Assembly: GCF_019090165.1 (NCBI RefSeq)
Contig: NZ_JAHRIB010000023.1
Coordinates: forward strand, 1-64,000
From: Streptomyces sp. BV286
Lineage (GTDB): Bacteria; Actinomycetota; Actinomycetes; Streptomycetales; Streptomycetaceae
Length of the DNA stretch: 64,000 nucleotides
Direction: 5' to 3'
Shown: positions 46,329 to 56,207 of the stretch, piece by piece
Numbering within the stretch: position 1 is the first letter of the stretch
Layout: every line of letters starts with the position of its first letter
Position numbers and translations under genes: made by a program
The notes under the pieces: generated by a model
Told to the model about the DNA's origin: nothing
Seen by the model: only the letters and a program-made list of their open reading frames with translations
Database searches by the model: none

Positions 46329-47216
46329 TCAGCCGCGCAGTGGCTTCTCGAACCAGTACCCGGCGTGCGGGTTGTCGTCGTACGCGGGAATCTCGGTGTA
46401 CCCGCTCGTGCGGTACATCGCCGCGGCCTCCGTGAGGACCTCGTGCGTGTCGAGGCGTACGACGTGATGCCCGCGCCCCGCGGCCGTGCGCTCCAGGTCG
46501 GTCAGGAGCCGGCGCCCGAGGCCGAGCCCCCGGGCGTCCGGATGGATCCAGAGGTGCCGGATCTCGGCCGTCCCGGCGTCGAGCGCGCACAGCGCCCCGC
46601 AGCCGACGGCACGCTCCTCCTCGTACGCGACGAGGAGGACGGCGATCTCCTCGGGCGGTACGAGGTCCGCCGTGTCGTATCCCTCCGGGAACCGCTCGTC
46701 GAGTTCGGCGGCGAACCCGGCCAGGCAGGCGCGGGCGTCCGCCGACCCTGCGTCCACGGCCCTGACCTCGACGGCGGCCAGCCGCAGCAGCCGCTCGGCC
46801 ACCGCGACCGCCTCGGTCAGCCGCCCGCGCTGCTCCGTGCTCAGTCCGCGGAGCAGGCCCTCGGCCAGCCCGTCGGCCCGCCTGTTCTGCTCCGCGAGCT
46901 CCGCCCGCCCGGTCTCGGTGAGCTCCGCGAGCCGCAGTCTGCTGTCCGCCGGGTGCACGGTGACCCGTACGAGTTCCTGCCTCTGGAGCGCGCGCACCAT
47001 CCGGCTCAGATAGCCGGCGTCCAGCCCGAGCCGGGTTCTGAGCTCCCTGAGCGACGCCCCTGCCCCGATCTCGAAGAGCAGCCGGGCCTCACCGAGTGGC
47101 CGGTCCTGCCCGAGGTAGTGATCGTCGAGCACGCCGATCCGGCGGGTGAAGTACCGGTTGAAGCGCCGCAGGGTCCTCACCTGCGCCGCGGACACCGACG
47201 CTGACTTTGGCCTCAT
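46329..47216 (-). CDS. MarR-family regulator fused to GNAT acetyltransferase
   Basis: A 295-residue fusion. Residues about 5-145 form a MarR winged helix (VRTLRRFNRYFTRRIGVL; LGLDAGYLSRMVRALQRQELV; wing VHPADSRLRLAELTETGRAEL). Residues about 150-295 are a GNAT acetyltransferase with the acetyl-CoA loop WIHPDARGLGLGRRLL and end in a short aromatic tail (NPHAGYWFEKPL). Such fusions couple regulation to small-molecule acetylation. The ATG at 47216 lies 4 nt from an 18-bp perfect palindrome, so it probably represses itself. It is divergent from the betaine operon and could also control it. Confidence 0.93.
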   Translation of the reverse strand: MRPKSASVSAAQVRTLRRFNRYFTRRIGVLDDHYLGQDRPLGEARLLFEIGAGASLRELRTRLGLDAGYLSRMVRALQRQELVRVTVHPADSRLRLAELTETGRAELAEQNRRADGLAEGLLRGLSTEQRGRLTEAVAVAERLLRLAAVEVRAVDAGSADARACLAGFAAELDERFPEGYDTADLVPPEEIAVLLVAYEEERAVGCGALCALDAGTAEIRHLWIHPDARGLGLGRRLLTDLERTAAGRGHHVVRLDTHEVLTEAAAMYRTSGYTEIPAYDDNPHAGYWFEKPLRG

Positions 47217-47220
47217 GGTT

Positions 47221-47238
47221 CTTTGACTTTAGTCAAAG
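47221..47238. promoter_or_regulatory. MarR-type operator, 18-bp perfect palindrome
   Basis: CTTTGACTTTAGTCAAAG (8-bp arms, 2-bp centre) sits directly upstream of the MarR-GNAT start codon, the typical site for autorepression by MarR dimers. Confidence 0.78.
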
Positions 47239-47301
47239 GAAAGTTCGGTGTCCATGGGACCGATTCGGAGCGGTCATCTGTCAGTTTTTAGTTGTGTTTC
47301 G

Positions 47302-47315
47302 ACTGATTTTTCAGT
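47302..47315. promoter_or_regulatory. A/T-rich inverted repeat upstream of the betaine operon
   Basis: ACTGA-TTTT-TCAGT lies in an A/T-rich patch (47279-47320) with a related element TCAGTTTTTAGTT 20 nt before it. The patch is 122-163 nt upstream of the dehydrogenase start and may bind an osmotic or betaine-responsive regulator. Confidence 0.4.
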
Positions 47316-47441
47316 GATCCCGCGCACTTCTCGTCACGGGGTGGGCATGCATTCCGGACTTGGGGGCATGTGCACACGGCCCCGGGAGTGACACGCGTGT
47401 GACGCAGGGGCACCGCTCAGGAACGGAAGGCAACACCGATC

Positions 47442-48953
47442 ATGTCGGGACACCAGGCGCAGCAGACGATTCATGTGGGCGGAGAGTGGCGTGCGGCCGC
47501 CTCAGGAGCCACACGGGACATCCTCGACCCGGCGGACGCGAAGCCGTTCGCCACGGTCTCCGAAGGCGGAGTGCCGGACACCGACGCAGCCGTCGAGGCC
47601 GCCCGGCACGCCTTCGATCACGGAACGTGGCCACGGACGCCCGTCACGGAGCGGGCCGCCCTGCTGCGCCGTGTCGCCGACCTCCTCGTCCGTGACCGCG
47701 AGCGGCTCGGGCTCCTCGAGAGCCGGGACGCCGGCAAGACGCTGGAGGAGGGGCGCGTCGACATCGACTGCGTCGCCGACGCCTTCCGGTACTTCGCCGA
47801 CCTCGTCGTCGGAGAGGGCGGCGGGCGGGTCGTCGACGCCGGTTCGGACGACATCCACAGCGTCGTCGTGCACGAGCCCCTCGGCGTCTGCGCGATGATC
47901 ACCCCCTGGAACTACCCGCTGCTGCAGGCCAGTTGGAAGATCGCACCGGCGCTCGCAGCCGGGGACACCTTCGTCGTCAAGCCCAGCGAGATCACTCCGC
48001 TGACCACGGTCGCCCTGATCGAGCTGCTCGTCGAGGCCGGGCTGCCCGCCGGAGCCGCCAACATCGTCACCGGCCCCGGGCACAGCGTCGGCGCCCGCCT
48101 CGCCGAGCACCCGGACGTCGACCTCGTCTCCTTCACCGGCGGTCTCATCAGCGGCACGAAGGTCGCGCAGGCCGCCGCCCTCACCGTCAAGAAGGTCGCC
48201 CTCGAACTCGGCGGCAAGAACCCCAACGTCGTCTTCGCCGACTCCTGCGCCACGGAGGAGGGCTTCGACACCGCCGTCGACCAGGCCCTCAACGCCGCGT
48301 TCATCCACAGCGGCCAGGTCTGCTCGGCGGGCGCCCGCCTCATCATCGAGGAGTCGGTGCGCGACCGCTTCGTCACCGAACTGGTGCGGCGGGCCGAGCT
48401 CATCCGCCTCGGACGCGGCACCGAGGAGGGCGTCGAGTGCGGGCCGCTCGTCTCCGCCGAACAGCGCGAGAAGACCGAGGCCTACGTCGCCGCCGCCCTC
48501 GCGGAGGGAGCGGTCCTGCGGACCGGCGGCGCCCGTCCCGAGCCGTCCGCCGTCCGTCCCGCCACCGGCTACTTCTACGAGCCGACCGTCCTCGACCAGT
48601 GCCACCGCGACATGCGCGTCGTACGCGAAGAGGTGTTCGGGCCCGTCCTGACCGTGGAGACGTTCCGCACCGAGGACGAGGCCGTCGCGCTCGCCAACGA
48701 CACGGAGTACGGACTCGCCGGAGGCGTCTGGACCGCCGACGCGGGCCGCGCCCGGCGCGTCGCCGGACGGCTGCGGCACGGCACCGTCTGGATCAACGAC
48801 TTCCACCCCTACCTTCCGCAGGCGGAGTGGGGCGGTTTCGGCAAGAGCGGCGTCGGGCGCGAGCTCGGACCCGCCGGGCTTGCCGAGTACCGCGAGACGA
48901 AGCACGTGTACCAGAACCTCGCACCGAAGCCGGTCCGGTGGTTCGCGGGCTGA
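47442..48953 (+). CDS. betB: betaine-aldehyde dehydrogenase
   Basis: NAD(P)+-dependent aldehyde dehydrogenase of 503 residues that oxidises betaine aldehyde to glycine betaine, the second step of choline-to-betaine conversion. Family residues are in place: N157 in TPWNYPL, K180 in VVKPSE, E255 in LELGGKNP and catalytic C294 in GQVCSAG. The specific substrate is inferred from the next genes (choline-type GMC dehydrogenase and betaine-type ABC importer). The ATG at 47442 follows GGAACGGAAGG by about 9 nt. It is the first gene of an operon of five. Confidence 0.93.
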   Translation: MSGHQAQQTIHVGGEWRAAASGATRDILDPADAKPFATVSEGGVPDTDAAVEAARHAFDHGTWPRTPVTERAALLRRVADLLVRDRERLGLLESRDAGKTLEEGRVDIDCVADAFRYFADLVVGEGGGRVVDAGSDDIHSVVVHEPLGVCAMITPWNYPLLQASWKIAPALAAGDTFVVKPSEITPLTTVALIELLVEAGLPAGAANIVTGPGHSVGARLAEHPDVDLVSFTGGLISGTKVAQAAALTVKKVALELGGKNPNVVFADSCATEEGFDTAVDQALNAAFIHSGQVCSAGARLIIEESVRDRFVTELVRRAELIRLGRGTEEGVECGPLVSAEQREKTEAYVAAALAEGAVLRTGGARPEPSAVRPATGYFYEPTVLDQCHRDMRVVREEVFGPVLTVETFRTEDEAVALANDTEYGLAGGVWTADAGRARRVAGRLRHGTVWINDFHPYLPQAEWGGFGKSGVGRELGPAGLAEYRETKHVYQNLAPKPVRWFAG

Positions 48954-49012
48954 CCCCCGGCCCCGCCCCCCTCCAACCCCCCACCGCACAAGGCACCTTG
49001 GAGCGCCACGCC

Positions 49013-50541
49013 ATGCCCGAAAATGAGAACACGTACGACTACGTCGTCATCGGTGGCGGCACCGCCGGATCCGTCATAGCCTCCCGACTCACCGAGGACC
49101 CGGACGTCACCGTCGCCGTCATCGAGGGCGGGCCGAGCGACGTCGACCGCGACGACGTCCTGACCCTGCGCCGCTGGATGGGCCTCCTCGGCGGAGAACT
49201 GGACTACGACTACCCGACGACCGAGCAGCCACGCGGCAACTCGCACATCCGGCACAGCCGTGCCCGTGTCCTCGGCGGATGCTCCTCGCACAACACCCTC
49301 ATCGCGTTCAAGCCGCTGCCGTCCGACTGGGACGAGTGGGAGGCGGCGGGCGCCGAGGGATGGGGCGCGGCCCCCATGGAGACCTACTTCCCGCGCCTGC
49401 TCAACAACATCGTCCCGGTCGACGAGAAGGACCGGAACGCCATCGCCCGCGACTTCGTGGACGCGGCGCAGGCGGCGCTCGGCGTACCGCGCGTGGAGGG
49501 GTTCAACAAGAAGCCGTTCACCGAGGGCGTCGGCTTCTTCGACCTCGCCTACCACCCCGAGAACAACAAGCGGTCGAGCGCGTCCGTCGCGTACCTGCAC
49601 CCCGTCATGGACCGGCGGCCCAACCTCCACCTCCTCCTGGAGACCTGGGCCCACAAGCTGGAACTGGACGGGACCCGGGCCCGCGGTGTGCACGTCCGCA
49701 CGAAGGACGGCGAGGAACTGCTCGTACGCGCCCGCAACGAGGTCCTGCTGTGCGCCGGCGCCGTCGACTCGCCCCGGCTGCTCATGCACTCCGGCATCGG
49801 ACCGCGCGAGGACCTCGAAAAGCTCGGCATCCCCGTCGTCCACGACCTGCCGGGCGTCGGCGAGAACCTCCTCGACCACCCCGAGTCGGTCATCGTCTGG
49901 GAGACCGACGGACCGATCCCCGAGAACTCCGCGATGGACTCCGACGCGGGCCTCTTCGTGCGGCGGGACCCCGAACAGGCGGGCCCCGACCTGATGTTCC
50001 ACTTCTACCAGATCCCGTTCACGGACAACCCGGAGCGCCTCGGCTACGAACGGCCCGCGCACGGCGTCTCGATGACCCCGAACATCCCCAAGCCGCGCAG
50101 CCGCGGCCGGCTGTACCTGACGAGCGCCGACCCGGCCGAGAAGCCCGCCCTCGACTTCCGCTACTTCACGGACGAGGACGACTACGACGGCCGCACTCTC
50201 GTCGACGGCATCAGGATCGCGCGCGAGATCGCGAAGTCCGAGCCCCTCGCGCACTGGCTCAAGCGCGAGGTGTGCCCCGGACCCGACGTCACCGGGGACG
50301 AGGAACTCGGCGAGTACGCGCGGAAGGTAGCCCACACCGTCTACCACCCGGCGGGCACCTGCCGCATGGGCGCACCGGACGACGAACTCGCCGTCGTCGA
50401 CCCCGAGCTGCGCATCCGCGGGCTGGAGAACATCCGGATCGCCGACGCCTCCGTCTTCCCGACGATGCCCGCCGTGAACCCGATGATCGGGGTGCTCATG
50501 GTCGGCGAGAAGTGCGCGGACCTGCTGGGAGGTGGTGCGTG

Positions 50542-50542
<1 letters not shown>
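49013..50542 (+). CDS. betA: GMC-family choline dehydrogenase-like oxidoreductase
   Basis: FAD-dependent alcohol oxidoreductase of 509 residues, probably oxidising choline to betaine aldehyde. The dinucleotide motif [16 protein letters not shown] opens the protein. The GMC signature [15 protein letters not shown] and the second one [15 protein letters not shown] are present, as are the catalytic histidine in [10 protein letters not shown] and the C-terminal NPMIG. The ATG at 49013 has GGAGCG 8 nt upstream and lies 59 nt after betB. Its stop overlaps the ATPase gene start (TGATG). It is shorter than the E. coli enzyme, and other alcohols remain possible; the context favours choline. Confidence 0.87.
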
Positions 50543-51749
<1,207 letters not shown>

Positions 51750-51750
<1 letters not shown>

Positions 51751-53693
51751 TGGCCACCGTCACCGCACCCGCTCCCCGGACCCTCCTGCCCGGCCTCCTC
51801 AAGCACCCGGCCGCCGGCAAGCTCCTCCTGCTCGCCGTCGCGGCAGCCGTCCTCGTCCCGCTGGCCGACGCCCGCTGGGCGAGCGGCGCCTGGCCGAACG
51901 CCCTCACCGTCGACCTCTCCGAACCCCTCGGCCGGGCCAGCGACTGGATCATCGACAACCGCGACAGCCACCCGCTGTTCCTCTACTTCTTCGGACACGT
52001 CTCCAACGCGGTCGTCCTCTCCGTACGGGCCGTCTACCTCGTCCTGCTCGCCGCGGGCTGGGCGGGCGTCACGGCCGTGGCCGCGCTCGTGGCCTGGCGG
52101 GTGGCCGGAGTGCGACTGGCGCTCGGCACCGCCGTCGCGTTCCTGACCTGCGGACTGCTCGGCATGTGGGTCCCCACCATGCAGACGCTCGCACTCATGG
52201 TCGTCGCGGTCCTCGTGTCCGTCGCCCTCGGCGCGCTGCTCGGCCTCGCCGCCGGCCTCTCCGACCGCACGTACCGCGCGCTGCGCCCCGTGCTGGACAC
52301 CATGCAGGTGCTCCCGGCCTTCGCGTACCTCCTGCCGGTCGTCCTCGTCTTCGGCATCGGCGTCCCGGCCGCGGTGCTCGCCACCGTCGTGTACGCCGCC
52401 CCGCCCATGGCCCGCCTCACGGCGCTCGGCCTGCGCGGCGCGGACGCCGGAGTGATGGAGGCCGTCGAGTCCCTGGGCACCACCGCCCGCCAGCGGCTCC
52501 TCACGGCCAGGCTCCCGCTCGCCCGCAAGGAACTCCTGCTCGGCCTCAACCAGACGATCATGATGGCCCTCTCGATGGCCGTCATCGCGTCCGTCATCGG
52601 CGCGGGCGGCCTCGGAGACCGCGTCTACCAGGCACTCGCCTCGGTCGACGTGGGCGCCGCCCTCGCCGCGGGCATCCCGATCGTGCTGCTCGCCGTGGTC
52701 CTCGACCGGGTGACGTGCGCGGCGGGGGAAGGGCTCGGCCAAGGCGGCTCCCGCTGGACCGGCTGGGCCTACGCGGCCGTCGCGGCACTGGCCGTCGCGG
52801 TCGCCGGACGCCTTGCCGGCCGGCTCGACTGGCCCGAGACCTGGGTCGTGGGCATCGCCGAGCCGGTGAACCGGGCCGTCGACTGGATGACCGACCACCT
52901 CTACTCCGGCGTCCCCTACGTGGGCGGCACCGCCGACTGGGCGGGCCACTTCACCACCTGGGTCCTGGACCCGCTGCGCGACGGTCTGCAGTGGCTGCCC
53001 TGGTGGTCGGTCCTGCTGATCGTCGCAGCGCTCGCCTGGCTGATCGGCACCTGGCGCACCGCCCTGACCGCGGTCCTCGCGATGGCCGCGATCGGCGTGC
53101 TCGGCGTGTGGGAACCCTCCCTCGACACCCTGTCGCAGGTCCTCGCGGCGGTCGCCGTCACGCTCGTCCTCGGCTTCGGCACCGCCGTCGCCGCGGCCAG
53201 GAGCGAACGCTGCGAGCGGCTCCTGCGTCCCGTCCTGGACGTCTTCCAGACGATGCCTCAGTTCGTGTACCTCATCCCCGTCGTGGCCCTCTTCGGCGTC
53301 GGCCGCGCCCCCGCGGTCGCCGCGGCCGTCGTCTACGCGCTGCCCGCCGTCGTCCGCATCACCACGCAGGGCCTGCGCCAGGTGGACCCGGCGGCCATGG
53401 AGTCCTCACGCTCCCTGGGCGCGACGAGCTGGCAGCAACTGCGCCAGGTCCAGCTGCCGTTGGCCCGCCCCGCCCTGCTGCTCGCCGTGAACCAGGGCGT
53501 CGTCCTGGTCCTCGCCGTCGTCATCATCGGCGGCCTGGTCGGCGGTGGCGCGCTCGGCTACGACGTCGTGTTCGGGCTCGCCCAGGGCGACCTGGCCACC
53601 GGCCTGGTGGCCGGCGCGGCGATCGTCTGCCTCGGCCTGATGCTCGACCGGGTGACCCAGCCGACGGACCGCCGTACGAAGAAGGGAGCCTGA
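51750..53693 (+). CDS. glycine betaine-type ABC permease, tandem duplicated (ProW-like)
   Basis: A 647-residue permease containing two complete BPD_transp_1 units in one chain. The first is about residues 80-310 (EAVESLGTTARQRLLTARLPLARKELL as the coupling EAA loop). The second is about 420-640 (ESSRSLGATSWQQLRQVQLPLARPALL). Usually this importer has one such domain per chain and works as a dimer; here the dimer is fused. Each half is preceded by a similar amphipathic segment (DWIIDN and DWMTDH). The ATG overlaps the ATPase stop (TGATG). The substrate-binding lipoprotein gene starts 1 nt after its stop. Confidence 0.93.
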
Positions 53694-53694
53694 G

Positions 53695-54690
53695 ATGCGT
53701 ACACGCACGACCGTTGGCACCCGCACGACCCGTGGTACGCGCCTGACGGGCGCTCTGGCCGTCGGCTGCTCCCTGCTGGTGCTGACCGGCTGCGGCGCCG
53801 CCGACATGACCAAGCAGGCCTCGCCCTTCGCCAACGCGCAGGGTTCGAAGACCGTGACCCTGTCGGTGCAGTCCTGGGTCGGCGCGCAGGCCAACGTGGC
53901 CGTCGCCCAGTACCTGCTGGAGCACGAACTCGGCTACCGCGTCGACACCGTCCAGGTCGACGAGGTTCCCGCGTGGGACGCGCTCAGCCAGGGCCGGGTC
54001 GACGCGATCCTGGAGGACTGGGGCCACCCCGAGCAGGAACAGCGGTACATCAAGGACAAGAAGACGATCGAGGACGGCGGCGGCCTCGGCGTCACCGGAC
54101 ACATCGGCTGGTTCGTCCCGACGTACTTCGCCAAGCAGCACCCCGACGTGACGAACTGGAAGAACCTCAACAAGTACGCCGACCAGTTGCGCACCGCCGA
54201 GAGCGGCGGCAAGGGGCAGCTGCTCGACGGCTCGCCCTCCTACGTCACGAACGACAAGGCCCTGGTGAAGAACCTGGACCTCGACTACCAGGTGGTGTTC
54301 GCCGGTTCGGAGGCGGCGCAGATCACCCAGATGCGGCAGTTCGCCAAGGAGAAGAAGCCCTTCCTCACCTACTGGTACTCGCCGCAGTGGCTGTTCAAGA
54401 AGGTGCCCATGACGGAGGTGAAGCTGCCCGCCTACAAGGAGGGCTGCGACGCGGATCCGGACGCGGTCGCCTGCGCCTATCCGCACACCCCGCTGCGCAA
54501 GTACCTCAACTCGGACTTCGCGAAGTCCGGTGGCGAGGCCGCCGCCTTCCTGAAGAAGTTCAAGTGGACGACCGAGGACCAGAACGAGGTCTCCCTCATG
54601 ATCGCGGACCAGAAGCTGTCGCCGGAGGACGCGGCGAAGAAGTGGGTACGGGGCCATGAGTCGACGTGGAAGTCCTGGCTGGCCGGATAG
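53695..54690 (+). CDS. glycine betaine-type substrate-binding lipoprotein (ProX/OpuAC-like)
   Basis: Extracytoplasmic solute receptor of 331 residues. A basic start, hydrophobic core (GALAVGCSLLVL) and lipobox LTGC with C33 predict a membrane-anchored lipoprotein. The mature part is an OpuAC-type binding protein: SVQSWVGAQANVAVAQYLLE, then aromatic residues suited to a cation-pi cage for quaternary amines (HIGWFVPTYF, LTYWYSPQWLF). The ATG starts 1 nt after the permease stop with GAAGGGAG upstream. It is the last gene of the operon; a 14-bp hairpin lies about 140 nt downstream. Confidence 0.94.
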   Translation: MRTRTTVGTRTTRGTRLTGALAVGCSLLVLTGCGAADMTKQASPFANAQGSKTVTLSVQSWVGAQANVAVAQYLLEHELGYRVDTVQVDEVPAWDALSQGRVDAILEDWGHPEQEQRYIKDKKTIEDGGGLGVTGHIGWFVPTYFAKQHPDVTNWKNLNKYADQLRTAESGGKGQLLDGSPSYVTNDKALVKNLDLDYQVVFAGSEAAQITQMRQFAKEKKPFLTYWYSPQWLFKKVPMTEVKLPAYKEGCDADPDAVACAYPHTPLRKYLNSDFAKSGGEAAAFLKKFKWTTEDQNEVSLMIADQKLSPEDAAKKWVRGHESTWKSWLAG

Positions 54691-54830
54691 CAGCCGCGAC
54701 GGCCGCGCCCCACGTGCTGACCGGTGGGGGCGTGGGGACGCACCGGCCGCGCCGCTTCAGGGGCCCGAGGGACTGCGCGACAAGCCCCCACCGGCCGGCG
54801 GCCGACACCGTACGAGCAGGCCCGCCGCTC

Positions 54831-54861
54831 ATGTCCGGGCCCTCACCGAGGGCCCGGACAT
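54831..54861. terminator. bidirectional terminator after the betaine operon
   Basis: ATGTCCGGGCCCTC pairs perfectly with GAGGGCCCGGACAT, loop ACC. It ends 9 nt before the stop of the convergent PEP mutase-like gene and can serve both strands. Confidence 0.85.
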
Positions 54862-54869
54862 CGGTGCGG

Positions 54870-55595
54870 TCACAGCCGTCCGGCGATCTCCTGGAGTGCC
54901 GCGGCCGCCGCGCGCTGGAGGCCGGGCCCGTAGGTGATGCGGCTTGCCCCCAGCTCGCCCCACTCGCGGGCGGAGAGCCCGTCCGGCGTCGCCGACGCGT
55001 TGACCGGGCCCTCGACGCCCGCCCGCAGCAACGGGAGCACGTCCGCCGGCACACCGATCGGGTACACGCAGTCGGCGCCGGCCGCGACGTACAGCCTGGC
55101 CCGCTCCACCGCCGGTCCCGGATCCGTGATCCCGCACGCGAACGTGTCGACGCGCGCGTTGACGAAGAGCCCGTCGCCCGCGGCCGCCCGCACCTCGGCG
55201 AGCCATTCAGCGTGCCGGGCGGGGTCCCGCAGGACACCGGCGCGGGAGTCCTCCAGGTTGCAGCCGACCGCGCCCGCCTCGAGGAGCCGTTCCACCAGCT
55301 CCTTCGGAGCGAGCCCGTAGCCGTCCTCGACGTCCGCGGACACCGGCACCTCTACGGCCCGTGCGATCCGCGCGACCGCCGCGAACATCTCGTCGGCGGG
55401 CGTGGCCCCGTCCTCGTACCCGAGCGACGCCGCGACCCCGGCACTGGGCGTGGCGAGCGCCGGGAAACCGGCGTCCACGAACACGCGGGCGCTGGCCGCG
55501 TCCCAGGGGCCGGGGAGGATCAGCGGGTCCCCGGGGAGGCGGTCGAGGTGCAGCGCGCGGAAGACCGCGGCCCTGCCCGCCGGCGCCGCTGTCAC
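54870..55595 (-). CDS. isocitrate lyase/PEP mutase-family protein
   Basis: A 241-residue TIM-barrel protein of the PEP mutase/isocitrate lyase superfamily. Visible family motifs are PGPWDAASARVF, VSADVEDGYG (metal-binding acidic residues) and GCNLEDS. The loop KKCGH typical of true isocitrate lyases is absent, so it probably cleaves or rearranges another 2-oxo or phosphono acid, as 2-methylisocitrate lyase or oxaloacetase-like members do. The GTG at 55595 overlaps the stop of the AhpD-like gene (GTGA). Exact substrate unknown. Confidence 0.87.
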   Translation of the reverse strand: MTAAPAGRAAVFRALHLDRLPGDPLILPGPWDAASARVFVDAGFPALATPSAGVAASLGYEDGATPADEMFAAVARIARAVEVPVSADVEDGYGLAPKELVERLLEAGAVGCNLEDSRAGVLRDPARHAEWLAEVRAAAGDGLFVNARVDTFACGITDPGPAVERARLYVAAGADCVYPIGVPADVLPLLRAGVEGPVNASATPDGLSAREWGELGASRITYGPGLQRAAAAALQEIAGRL

Positions 55596-56137
55596 TTGTA
55601 CTGCCCGGCCGTGTAGTGGCCCGGCGTGAGACGGCAGGTCACACCGAAGCGGTTCCAGGCGTTGATCACCGTGATCGCGGCGATCAGCTGGGACAGCTCG
55701 GCCTCGTCGAAGTGCCGGGCCGCCGTCTCGAACACCCCGTCCGGGACGAAGCCGTCCGTCAGGACCGTCACGGCCTCGGTCAGCGCGAGCGCCGCGAGCT
55801 CCTTCTCCGTGTAGAAGTGCCGGGACTCCTCCCACGCGCCGAGCTGGACGATCCGCTCGACGCTCTCGCCCGCCGCCAGCGCGTCCTTCGTGTGCATGTC
55901 GAGGCAGAACGCGCAGTGGTTGAGCTGCGAGGCACGGATCTTCACCAGCTCCAGCAGGACCGGGTCGAGCCCCGCCCGGGCCGCCGCGTCGAGCCGGACC
56001 ATGGCCTTGTAGACCTCCGGCGCGAACTTGGCCCATTCGAGCCGGGGGGCCTCCTCGGAGGCATAGGGGGCGTCCTTGCGGGGGCCGTCGTGCGCGGTCC
56101 CGGCGGTTGTCTGCGTGGTCGTCTGCGGGGTCGTCAT
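55592..56137 (-). CDS. AhpD-like carboxymuconolactone decarboxylase-family protein
   Basis: A 181-residue protein of the AhpD/CMD superfamily with the CxxC pair of the alkylhydroperoxidase core, NHCAFCLDMH, about residues 74-83. Members act as thiol-dependent peroxidase partners. The fold is helical (LLELVKIRASQLNHC; WEESRHFYTEKELAALALTEAV). The ATG at 56137 starts a two-gene leftward unit with the PEP mutase-like gene. It is divergent from the MocR regulator 47 bp away, which probably controls it. Confidence 0.9.
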   Translation of the reverse strand: MTTPQTTTQTTAGTAHDGPRKDAPYASEEAPRLEWAKFAPEVYKAMVRLDAAARAGLDPVLLELVKIRASQLNHCAFCLDMHTKDALAAGESVERIVQLGAWEESRHFYTEKELAALALTEAVTVLTDGFVPDGVFETAARHFDEAELSQLIAAITVINAWNRFGVTCRLTPGHYTAGQYK

Positions 56138-56172
56138 GAGATCGACCCTACGAGCGGAGTAGCCCAGGAGTA

Positions 56173-56207
56173 TGGTCCATTTCCATGGCTGGATCTTGGG
56201 CCACTTT
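56173..56207. promoter_or_regulatory. direct repeats between MocR regulator and its divergent genes
   Basis: TGGTCCATTT (56173-56182) and TGGGCCACTTT (56197-56207) are similar direct repeats 24 bp apart. They flank the MocR start codon at 56185; the second lies in the coding sequence. MocR proteins bind direct repeats of this kind, so the pair is a likely autoregulatory site also reaching the AhpD promoter. Confidence 0.5.

Noticed and set aside
38874..47216. Accessory block as an integrated mobile element
   Set aside because: Codon use matches the surroundings, and I see no integrase, transposase, att repeat or tRNA; only the comparison from memory that mdh and betB are neighbours elsewhere suggests insertion.
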